Assembly (NCBI GenBank): GCA_023457035.1
Contig: JAEWNN010000160.1
Coordinates: 1 to 14,576, forward strand
Reading direction: 5' to 3'
Source: Verrucomicrobiota bacterium
Lineage (GTDB): Bacteria; Verrucomicrobiota; Verrucomicrobiia; Opitutales; Opitutaceae
Length of the DNA stretch: 14,576 nt
Positions 1-5,306 of this stretch are shown here, one piece after another; position 1 is the first letter of the stretch, and every line of letters begins with the position of its first letter. A program made the translations under genes and the position numbers. The notes beneath the pieces were generated by a model. The model saw nothing but the letters and a program-made list of their open reading frames with translations, was not told the origin of the DNA and did not search any database.

Positions 1-488
1 GTGTTGTAGACCATGACGGAGTCGTTGTAGGCCTGCCGGGCGAAGGAGATCTTGTTCTCGGTGGAGGTGAGCTCCTCGGTGAGCTGGGCCATGTTCTGGT
101 TGGCCTTGAGGTCCGGATACTGCTCGGCGACGACCATCAGGCGGGAGAGCGCGCCGCCGAGACCGGACTCGGCGGAGAGCAGGCCCTTCATGGCGGCGGC
201 GTCGGCCGGGTTGGCGGCGGCGGACTGGGCGGCGGCGAAGGCGATGTTGCGGGCCTTGATGACGGCCTCGAGGGTCTCGCGCTCGTGCTTGAGGTAGCCT
301 TTGGCGACCTCGACGAGGTTCGGGATGAGGTCGTAGCGACGCTTCAACTGCACATCGATTTGAGCGAAGGCGTTCTTGAAGCGGTTGCGCAGGGTGACGA
401 GCCGGTTGTAGATGCCGGCGACGAGGAGCGCGGCGACGAGGGCGAGCCCGAGGAGGACGGCGAGGATGACGATGAGAGCGACGGCCAT
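1..488 (-). CDS. lemA: LemA family protein (3' end beyond the window)
   Basis: LemA proteins are membrane-anchored, mostly helical proteins of unknown biochemical role. The reading frame runs leftward from an ATG at 486-488 and stays open to the window edge, giving 162 complete codons. The C-terminal end lies outside. Residues about 3-25 form one hydrophobic N-terminal segment. The family core follows at once: an IYNRLVTLRNR stretch, then AFAQIDVQLKRRYDLIPNLV around residues 40-59, then the VAKGYLKHERETLEAV helix and, near the edge, an ENKISFARQAYNDSV block. These are the most conserved LemA segments. No Shine-Dalgarno sequence precedes the ATG; the leader is C-rich (CCTCCCAACC). The gene is divergent from nadD. 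LemA is often followed by a TPM-domain or M48 peptidase gene, which would lie left of the window. Identity is clear; function is not. Confidence 0.95.
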   Translation of the reverse strand, partial: MAVALIVILAVLLGLALVAALLVAGIYNRLVTLRNRFKNAFAQIDVQLKRRYDLIPNLVEVAKGYLKHERETLEAVIKARNIAFAAAQSAAANPADAAAMKGLLSAESGLGGALSRLMVVAEQYPDLKANQNMAQLTEELTSTENKISFARQAYNDSVMVYN

Positions 489-600
489 GGTTGGGAGGGG
501 GTTGGTAAACGTCGCCGAAGAAATCGGACGCGCGACGGGGCGGCAACGGTGAACTGGGGCGGTTGGAAAGATCGGGACGCGGTGGAACGGGGCGGAGGAG

Positions 601-628
601 TTGCGGATCGCGGAATGCGGATTGCGGA
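601..628 (+). repeat. Degenerate 7-bp tandem repeat, four units
   Basis: Four consecutive heptamers share the pattern NYGCGGA: TTGCGGA, TCGCGGA, ATGCGGA, TTGCGGA. The copies differ only in the first two bases. The run decays into GGATCGGAACGC to the right. It is non-coding and has no visible link to a gene start. It resembles short heptameric repeats known from intergenic DNA of some bacterial groups. Confidence 0.6.
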
Positions 629-772
629 GGATCGGAACGCAAAGCGCGAAGGCAGGAGCGGGTGGCGAGGGGGGCGGGTGACGGGCGGCAGAGGCTGGGA
701 TGCGGAGGGCGGAGGGCTGAATGCTGGGAAACGAAGGACGAAACTGGAAGGCGGCGGAGGAGACGGGATCAG

Positions 773-794
773 GGATCTGGAGATCCGTGCCACG
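773..794 (+). repeat. Dispersed palindrome, copy A (diverged)
   Basis: A short hairpin GGATCT-GG-AGATCC is followed by the tail GTGCCACG. The same architecture (imperfect palindrome plus GTGCCACG tail) occurs at 2539-2564 and, inverted, at 2468-2490. Copy A differs in the stem but keeps its pairing, which suggests compensatory change. Confidence 0.5.
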
Positions 795-844
795 AGGGCA
801 ATGGGTAGAACGGCCTTGCGGCGGCGAAGGGGGCGGGCAAGGTG

Positions 845-860
845 GCGGCGATGTCGCCGC
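845..860. repeat. GC-rich hairpin upstream of nadD
   Basis: GCGGCG-ATGT-CGCCGC forms a perfect 6-bp stem. A further outer pairing is possible between GGGCA (836-840) and TGCCC just downstream. It lies about 70 bp before the nadD start. No T-tract follows on either strand, so it is more likely a REP-like element than a terminator. Confidence 0.45.
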
Positions 861-930
861 TGCCCAGCTCCTCGACCCAGCCGCCCGGTGCGCCGGCGGG
901 TGAGCGGCCGCGGCTGTTTCTCCCGTGGCG

Positions 931-1518
931 ATGAAGATCGGCTTCCTCGGCGGGTCGTTCGACCCGATCCATCTCGGTCATCTCGTCATCGCCCAGGATG
1001 CGCTGGAAGGCCTCGGGCTCGACCGAGTGGAGTTCATCCCCGCGGCGGTGTCGCCGCTGAAAGCGCGCGAGCTGATCGCGACGCCGCTGCAGCGGCTGGA
1101 GATGGTGCGGCTGGCGATCGGACACGACCCGCGGTTCGGTGTGCTCGACCTGGAACTGCGGCGGGGTGGCACGAGCTACACGGTGGAGACGGTGCGCGAG
1201 CTAGGGCGGCGGTATCCCGGGGCGACGTTTTTCTGGGTGATCGGGGCCGACCAGTTGGCACGGTTGGCCGAGTGGAAGGATATCGGCGAACTGGTGCAAC
1301 GGGTGGCATTCGCCCACCTGGCGCGCCCCGGGGTGGATGCACCGGCGGCGCCGCCGATTCCGGGGCTGCGGCTGCACCGGGTGGCGGGCCATGCGGTAGC
1401 GGTGAGCTCCAGCGAACTGAGGGAGCGCGCGAACCGAGGCTTGCCGTTGTGGCCCTTCGTGCCGTTGAAAGTGGCCGAGTTTATCGAAGCGCAATCGCTG
1501 TACCGAACCATTCCATGA
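931..1518 (+). CDS. nadD: Nicotinate-nucleotide adenylyltransferase NadD
   Basis: NadD transfers the AMP moiety of ATP to nicotinate mononucleotide, giving deamido-NAD in NAD biosynthesis; it is cytosolic. The 195-residue product has the usual family length. The nucleotidyltransferase signature GGSFDPIHLGH is at residues 7-17, with the two catalytic-site histidines at 14 and 17. The C-terminal substrate/ATP motif appears as VSSSELRER near residues 158-166, followed by the typical VPLKVAEFIEAQSLY ending. I chose ATG 931 because family members start with M-K-x-G-x-L/F-GGSFDP; an in-frame GTG at 925 would add two residues. Neither has a Shine-Dalgarno sequence; a CTCCC run lies just upstream. 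Its TGA overlaps the rsfS ATG (ATGA at 1515-1518), implying translational coupling. nadD-rsfS linkage is widespread in bacteria. Confidence 0.95.
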   Translation: MKIGFLGGSFDPIHLGHLVIAQDALEGLGLDRVEFIPAAVSPLKARELIATPLQRLEMVRLAIGHDPRFGVLDLELRRGGTSYTVETVRELGRRYPGATFFWVIGADQLARLAEWKDIGELVQRVAFAHLARPGVDAPAAPPIPGLRLHRVAGHAVAVSSSELRERANRGLPLWPFVPLKVAEFIEAQSLYRTIP

Positions 1519-2138
1519 CGAAACACATCCCCGAAACCGTGTCGCGCGAGCGGCAGTTGCTGGCGCTGGTCTGCAAAGGCCTCGACGACAAGAAGGCTGG
1601 CGACCTGAGGATCATCGACGTGCGCGGGTTGTCGTCGATCACCGATTACATCGTGGTCGCCACGGGTCTGGCCGAGCCGCACCTGCGCGCGATGCGCATC
1701 GAGGTGGAGCGGGTGCTCGACGCGCAGGGCGCGAAGATCGCCGGCATGGACAAGAACCAGGCGAGCGGCTGGCTGGTGGTCGACGCCTACCAGATCATGG
1801 TGCACCTCTTCACGGCCGAGGCGCGGTCGCGCTACGGGCTGGAGCAGCTCTGGCGCGACGGGCGCGAACTGCCGCTGAATGTCGCCCTCGGGTTCCAGGA
1901 GGAGCGGCCGGCGGCCGCCGCGGAGAAGGCGAAGCCGGCCCGCAAGAAGCCCGCCGCGAAGAAGACCGCAGCTGCGGCCAAGAAACCTGCCGCGAAAAAG
2001 GAGATCGCGACGGCCAAGAAGCCGGCGGCCAAGAAGTCCGCGACCAAGAAACCTGCCGCCAAGGACAAGAAGGCGCCGGCGAAGACGAAAAAATCTCCGG
2101 CGGCGGCCAAGAAACCGGCGGCGAAGAAGAAGCGCTGA
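1515..2138 (+). CDS. rsfS: Ribosomal silencing factor RsfS with lysine/alanine/proline-rich C-terminal tail
   Basis: RsfS (Iojap/DUF143) binds ribosomal protein L14 (uL14) and blocks 30S-50S joining, lowering translation when nutrients are scarce. Residues about 10-120 are the conserved core: a DLRIIDVRGLSSITDYIVVATG block at 30-51, SGWLVVDAYQIMVHLFTAEARSRYGLEQLW at 84-113. Most RsfS proteins end near here (roughly 105-130 residues). This one continues to 207. Residues 131-207 are a low-complexity tail of repeating KKPAAKK-like units with 27 lysines in 77 residues, resembling the tails of eukaryotic histone H1 and bacterial H1-like proteins. The tail is in frame with the core, has no intervening stop, and ends in AAKKKR. 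The start is the ATG overlapping the nadD stop. The tail could bind rRNA or DNA, but that is inference. Confidence 0.93.
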   Translation: MTKHIPETVSRERQLLALVCKGLDDKKAGDLRIIDVRGLSSITDYIVVATGLAEPHLRAMRIEVERVLDAQGAKIAGMDKNQASGWLVVDAYQIMVHLFTAEARSRYGLEQLWRDGRELPLNVALGFQEERPAAAAEKAKPARKKPAAKKTAAAAKKPAAKKEIATAKKPAAKKSATKKPAAKDKKAPAKTKKSPAAAKKPAAKKKR

Positions 2139-2197
2139 GGCGCGACGATTCGATTGGCAGTGGTTTCACTGCGACAGGTTCCAACTTCCGGTTGTAG

Positions 2198-2217
2198 GGT
2201 CTGAGCTTGCTCAGACC
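2198..2217 (+). repeat. Perfect hairpin with GAGCTTGCTC core
   Basis: GGTCTGAG-CTTG-CTCAGACC, an 8-bp stem (9 if the loop closes to TT). Its core GAGCTTGCTC is the exact reverse complement of the core of the hairpin 23 bp downstream. It could be half of a paired REP-like (BIME-type) element. Confidence 0.65.
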
Positions 2218-2240
2218 GTGGGGCGTCGCTCGAGGCAAGC

Positions 2241-2260
2241 GGTGCGAGCAAGCTCGCACC
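2241..2260 (+). repeat. Perfect hairpin with GAGCAAGCTC core
   Basis: GGTGCGAG-CAAG-CTCGCACC, an 8-bp stem. It is opposite in orientation to the hairpin at 2198-2217. The flanks GTGGGGCGT (before) and ACCCCACGC (after) are also nearly complementary, so the two could form part of a larger cruciform. Confidence 0.65.
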
Positions 2261-2352
2261 CCACGCTGCCTGGCCACGGCTGCGGCGCGCTGATGGGGAC
2301 AAGAGGCGAACGGCGAACGTCGAGTGGCGAGCGACGGGAGCCGGAGGCCGAG

Positions 2353-2377
2353 GGCCCGAATTCGTTCGGGCCTTTTT
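2353..2377 (+). terminator. Rho-independent terminator downstream of rsfS
   Basis: GGCCCGAA-TTCG-TTCGGGCC gives a perfect 8-bp stem with a TTCG loop, followed at once by TTTTT. It lies about 215 nt past the rsfS stop on the same strand. It would end the nadD-rsfS transcript and leave a long 3' UTR containing the two upstream hairpins. Confidence 0.85.
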
Positions 2378-2467
2378 CGTGTGCTGGGTGGTACAGGTTC
2401 AGCGGAGGGACGCGAGGGGCGGACCGGGCGCCGGCGGCGCGGGGGCGATGCCGTAGGTCTGCGGCCG

Positions 2468-2490
2468 GTGGCACGGGTCTCCCGACCCGA
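2468..2490 (-). repeat. Dispersed palindrome, copy B (inverted)
   Basis: Read on the minus strand, this is CGGGTCGGGAGACCCGTGCC followed by AC. It differs at only a few positions from copy C at 2539-2564. The stem is CGGGT(C)/(G)ACCCG and the tail is GTGCCAC. Confidence 0.6.
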
Positions 2491-2538
2491 TGGGATCGGC
2501 GCAGTTGGCTGGATGATGACGAACAGGTTCCGGCGGCG

Positions 2539-2564
2539 ACACGGGTCTGGATACCCGTGCCACG
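2539..2564 (+). repeat. Dispersed palindrome, copy C
   Basis: CACGGGT-CTGGAT-ACCCGTG is a 7-bp perfect stem, followed by CCACG. It faces copy B across about 48 bp, forming a head-to-head pair typical of paired REP-like elements. Confidence 0.6.
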
Positions 2565-2660
2565 ACGCGGCGAAGCCGGCTCCCGTTCAGCGCTTGTGCG
2601 CAGGTTCCTGAATCTGGATTCTGCGGACGACGTACGGTAGGGAATGGAACAAAGCCAGGA

Positions 2661-2682
2661 CGGACAGGGACCCTGTGTTCCG
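2661..2682 (-). terminator. Possible terminator hairpin of the DUF481 gene
   Basis: CGGA-CAGG-GAC-CCTG-TGT-TCCG forms a bulged hairpin starting 7 bp past the DUF481 stop codon (minus strand). Only a weak T-containing stretch (TCCTGGCTTTG) follows, so function is uncertain. Confidence 0.35.
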
Positions 2683-2688
2683 CCCCGC

Positions 2689-3684
2689 TCAGAACGTGTA
2701 GCCGAGGGTGGTGGTGATGCGCTGGTCGGACTTCTCGCTGCGGCTCACGTAGGTGTTGTCGAACTCGTACTCGTAGCGCAGGACGAGACTGAGCGTCTCG
2801 GTGAGCTTGCCGCGCAGGAAAGCCTTGAGGGTGTGCTTGTAGTCCGCGACGGTCTCGTCGATCACCTGCGCGGTGCCGTCGGGCCGGATACGGATGCCGC
2901 GGCTGCTGGGTGAGTACAACAGGGCGAAATCCTCGCCCAAGTCGAGGCGCGGGGTGAGCTTGATGGTGAAGTCCTGGAAGACCTCGCCGAAGAGGCCGTG
3001 GCCGGTGTCGACGTCGGCGATCTCGCGGTACTGGCCGGTGACGCCGGCGCCGAGCGAGGCTTGGGTGCGCTCGGTCTTGAGGAGGCGGTAGCCGAGGCCG
3101 AGGTTCTGTTCGACGTTGTGGTCGATGCCCTTGACCTTGGCGGAGAGGTAGGCGGTGTTCGTCTGGCCGAACCAACGCGAGGCGAGTTCGCGGCGCCAGC
3201 GGAAGGAGGCCTCGGTACGGTCGGTGGTGACGGCGCCGGAGGCCTTCGAGTAGAGGTATTTGGCCTGGGTGCGGAACGTGTTGTGGCGGCGCTCGTAGGT
3301 GGACTCGAGCCGCAGGTTGATGTCGGCGCGGTCGTTGCGGCCGGATTGGAGGGAGAGGCCCGACTCGATGGTGGTCTTGGACTTGGGCTTGGCAGACGGT
3401 TTGGCTGCGGGATTGGGTGGTGCGGCCGGCGCCGTGGCAACCGGGGGCTGGGCCTGTGGTGGCGGCGCCAGGGGCTCCGGGATCACGGTGGCCTGGGACT
3501 CGGGCACATTGAGGACGCCGAGGATGGGGTTTTCCCAGCGGAGGGAACCGGCCTCGCGAGCGACGAGGCGGCCTTGGAGGCGGTCGCCGTTGGCGAGTTG
3601 GAGGGTGTCGGCGTGGGCCGCGAGGGCGAGCAGGGGGAGGGCGAGCGGGAAGCAGAGGCGGCGAAGCGCGGACAGGGCAGGCAT
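2689..3684 (-). CDS. DUF481 family outer-membrane beta-barrel protein
   Basis: The product has 331 residues. Residues 1-25 are a Sec signal peptide (basic RR at 8-9, leucine-rich core, AHA cleavage site before DTLQLANGD). The mature N-terminus (about 26-58) is the small domain often found before DUF481, with NGDRLQGRLVAREAGSLRWENP. A proline/alanine/lysine linker spans about 60-102. From about 103 to the end, alternating aromatic/hydrophobic and charged residues suggest amphipathic strands (for example TQAKYLYSKASG, ASFRWRRELASRWF). It ends in GYTF: a terminal phenylalanine typical of barrels inserted by the BAM complex. DUF481 (YdiY-like) proteins are secreted barrels of unknown role. The gene is divergent from the pilin operon. 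No Shine-Dalgarno sequence; the leader reads AACCTCCTCACC before ATG. Confidence 0.88.
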   Translation of the reverse strand: MPALSALRRLCFPLALPLLALAAHADTLQLANGDRLQGRLVAREAGSLRWENPILGVLNVPESQATVIPEPLAPPPQAQPPVATAPAAPPNPAAKPSAKPKSKTTIESGLSLQSGRNDRADINLRLESTYERRHNTFRTQAKYLYSKASGAVTTDRTEASFRWRRELASRWFGQTNTAYLSAKVKGIDHNVEQNLGLGYRLLKTERTQASLGAGVTGQYREIADVDTGHGLFGEVFQDFTIKLTPRLDLGEDFALLYSPSSRGIRIRPDGTAQVIDETVADYKHTLKAFLRGKLTETLSLVLRYEYEFDNTYVSRSEKSDQRITTTLGYTF

Positions 3685-3943
3685 GGTGAGGAGGTTTCGT
3701 ACGACGGCCGCGGAGTAAAATGGTTTCAGTTGGAGATCGAGTTCTGATCGGTGGCAGAACTTGGTGGGCGGGTGGATAGTCTGGGGGGTGGGGTAGAATA
3801 CCTATGTCAAGGCTAGGGTCTTCGTGAGGTCTCACTAAAGGCGAATGTGTTGGGTTTGGCCTCTGTGTATGCGCCCGAATTCGCGCTAATCTATCGGCGC
3901 AGCGGATTCTCCGGCCTGCCTTCTCCTCAAGGTGACAAGACCC
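3685..3943. promoter_or_regulatory. Divergent intergenic region, DUF481 gene and pilin operon
   Basis: This 259-bp region must hold promoters for both directions. It includes a short inverted repeat GTGAG-GT-CTCAC (3824-3835) and a relatively AT-rich stretch near 3880-3893 with TAATCT as a possible -10 of the pilin operon, but no good -35 at 16-18 bp. A TGGCC...GC pair near 3857-3872 has the wrong spacing for a sigma-54 promoter. Confidence 0.35.
3929..3935 (+). promoter_or_regulatory. Ribosome binding site of the pilV-like gene
   Basis: AAGGTGA lies 8 nt before ATG 3944. It is the clearest SD-like leader in the window and decides the start: the in-frame GTG at 3932 lies inside it. Confidence 0.55.
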
Positions 3944-4561
3944 ATGAAAGCACGTACCCCCCGTGAACGCGACGCGAGCCGTGGCATGACCTTGGTCGAG
4001 GTCATGGTTGCGGCAGTGATCATGACGATATTGGCGACATCCCTAGTGTCGCTGTTCATCCAAAACGCCCGTTTCGCACGTGCCATTGCGTTGCGGACGG
4101 TCGCGACGACCACGGCTGTCGGTGTGGCAGAGCAGATACGGGCCGTTTCCTATGCTGACTTGGCGGTCTGCCACAACAACCCGACCACCATCCCATTGGA
4201 GGTCGAGCTTTTTGACCCGACGAACGCCTCGGCGCCCCAAGGCATGAAGAAGGTGTCCTTCTCGCCCAACTCGGCGTGGACCGAGGTGACGTTGCCGATG
4301 GTGCTGGACGAGACTGGAAAGCAGACCCGGCTACCCGTGCAGATGCGCTTCTGGGTGACCAGCCAACTGCGGCAGCCCACGATTACCAAGGACAAAGATG
4401 GCAAAACGATCACCGTGACGCAATGCCAGCTCTTCGAGGTTGCGCTGATCTACCAGTGGAAGAATGCCAACTTCTCGGGCACGAAGTGGAATTCCGGGGT
4501 CATCCGCCTCGTCACCCCGAACTTGGACATGAATGTGCTGGAAGCTCCGGTTCAGTCCTAA
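3944..4561 (+). CDS. PilV-like minor type IV prepilin
   Basis: A 205-residue prepilin. It has a 14-residue positively charged leader ending in RG, then MTLVEVMVAAVIMTILATSLVSLF. This is the class III signal: PilD-type cleavage after Gly14, N-methylated Met +1, Glu +5, and a hydrophobic helix that packs in the pilus core. The globular part carries two cysteines (AVCHNN and TQCQLFE), possibly a disulfide. PilV-type minor pilins help prime type IV pilus assembly and sit near the tip; a type II secretion pseudopilin is the alternative. It is first in a compact three-gene operon, 12 nt before the PilW-like gene. The start was chosen from the SD-like AAGGTGA 8 nt upstream. Family membership rests on the N-terminus and gene order, as the globular domain is divergent. 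Confidence 0.85.
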   Translation: MKARTPRERDASRGMTLVEVMVAAVIMTILATSLVSLFIQNARFARAIALRTVATTTAVGVAEQIRAVSYADLAVCHNNPTTIPLEVELFDPTNASAPQGMKKVSFSPNSAWTEVTLPMVLDETGKQTRLPVQMRFWVTSQLRQPTITKDKDGKTITVTQCQLFEVALIYQWKNANFSGTKWNSGVIRLVTPNLDMNVLEAPVQS

Positions 4562-4573
4562 CCCTCCATCACG
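4560..4573 (+). promoter_or_regulatory. C-rich non-SD leader of the pilW-like gene
   Basis: AACCCTCCATCACG directly precedes ATG 4574. It carries AACCCTC at exactly the same distance (7 nt) as the leader of the next gene and has no purine-rich Shine-Dalgarno sequence. Confidence 0.45.
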
Positions 4574-5287
4574 ATGCATACCAACAACCAACGGATTGGT
4601 GCTCAGGGGCGAAAGGGCATGACGATCGTCGAGATCATGGTGGCCTCGGCGGTCGCCTTGCTCGTCGTGGGGTTTGCGATGTGGCTTGTCGTCGAGGGCA
4701 CGGCGATGGCGATGAAAACCGCGAATGTGAGCGGCAACGACCTCACCCACTGGGGGCTCTCCAACCGTCTCGTGCTCGATAGTCGTGTCGCCACCGAGTT
4801 GATTGTCTATAGCGACTTCGCCAAGTCGACGATCACCGCGGAGGGCGACAAAGGCGTACGCGCCTACGACCCGCCTCGCAGCGTGGGCAACTTTCTCGTA
4901 CTGGCTCGCCGGTTGCCGGACAAGACCACGGGAGTCTGGTGCTGCTCGAAACTGACCGGCTTTGTGTACGACCCGGCAACGCAGGTTCTCTCGAAGTTCG
5001 AGTACGAGCTGAAGGACACAAGCGATGACTACAAGAAAGGGCTCAGCGTCCAGGACCTGCTCGAAAAACATTACTCGTCCTTCAAACTGACTGCGGTCTC
5101 CTCGAATGTGTCCATCCCTTCACCGGCCTCGGGGGAAACGAGAGTCGGCGCCTTCTATTGGCCGGCGCTTTCGAGCGGGAAGGCGTCGAGCAAGGCCATC
5201 ATGCGGCTCAATCTCGGGGACGCAAAGCAGCACGCGCGCGTGCGCGACACCCGGCTGATCGAGGTCGCATTCTATCTACGCTCCTGA
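4574..5287 (+). CDS. PilW-like minor type IV prepilin
   Basis: A 237-residue prepilin. A 15-residue basic leader (ending GRKG) is followed by MTIVEIMVASAVALLVVGFAMWLVV. Cleavage would fall after Gly15, Glu is at +5, and the helix is long and hydrophobic. The globular region has the pattern of PilW-like proteins: a stretch around residues 55-75 with LSNRLVLDSRVATELIVY, a VCC-type pair (WCCSKLTGFVYDPATQVLSKFEY, about 118-140) and a strand-like terminal segment DTRLIEVAFYLRS resembling the usual PilW ending. PilW-type minor pilins initiate pilus assembly with PilV and PilX. It follows the PilV-like gene by 12 nt and precedes the PilX-like gene by 19 nt. The leader lacks a Shine-Dalgarno sequence. 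The adjacent Cys-Cys pair is unusual and could form an intermolecular disulfide. Confidence 0.85.
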   Translation: MHTNNQRIGAQGRKGMTIVEIMVASAVALLVVGFAMWLVVEGTAMAMKTANVSGNDLTHWGLSNRLVLDSRVATELIVYSDFAKSTITAEGDKGVRAYDPPRSVGNFLVLARRLPDKTTGVWCCSKLTGFVYDPATQVLSKFEYELKDTSDDYKKGLSVQDLLEKHYSSFKLTAVSSNVSIPSPASGETRVGAFYWPALSSGKASSKAIMRLNLGDAKQHARVRDTRLIEVAFYLRS

Positions 5288-5292
5288 ACCCC

Positions 5293-5306
5293 AACCCTCT
5301 TCCGCC
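5293..5306 (+). promoter_or_regulatory. C-rich non-SD leader of the pilX-like gene
   Basis: AACCCTCTTCCGCC precedes ATG 5307. The AACCCTC word and its 7-nt distance to the ATG are identical to those at the pilW-like start. Confidence 0.45.

Larger units (their letters stand above)
489..930. other. Gene-less divergent region between lemA and nadD
   Basis: This stretch has no credible coding sequence. The plus strand is strongly purine-biased (long G/A runs about 570-770), which opens frames on both strands by composition alone. It holds the C-rich lemA leader (489-506), a 7-bp tandem repeat (601-628), one copy of a dispersed palindrome (773-794) and a hairpin at 845-860. The promoters of lemA and nadD should lie here, but I see no convincing -35/-10 pair. 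Confidence 0.6.
2139..2688. other. Repeat-rich intergenic region between convergent rsfS and the DUF481 gene
   Basis: About 550 bp without a credible gene. It contains two mirror-image hairpins (2198-2217, 2241-2260), an intrinsic terminator (2353-2377), two inverted copies of a dispersed palindrome (2468-2490, 2539-2564) and a hairpin just past the DUF481 stop codon (2661-2682). A short word ACAGGTTC(C) recurs at 2174, 2393 and 2523, with a diverged form CAGGTTCC at 2601; in three of the cases it lies near a hairpin. Confidence 0.65.

Noticed and set aside
285..1514. In-frame upstream extension that would make rsfS a 617-residue protein
   Set aside because: The extension crosses the lemA start region and all of nadD in another frame, with composition-driven Arg/Gly-rich sequence. 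RsfS similarity begins at the ATG overlapping the nadD stop.
2399..3835. 478-residue minus-strand open frame
   Set aside because: It is a frame-shifted shadow of the DUF481 gene, full of Pro/Arg/His from GC-rich codons.
3857..3872. Possible sigma-54 promoter of the pilin operon (TGGCC...TATGC)
   Set aside because: The GG and GC dinucleotides are one base too far apart for the -24/-12 consensus.
3785..3943. Possible cyclic-di-GMP riboswitch upstream of the pilin operon
   Set aside because: Looked for because such switches often precede pilin genes, but the conserved GEMM core and tetraloop are not present.
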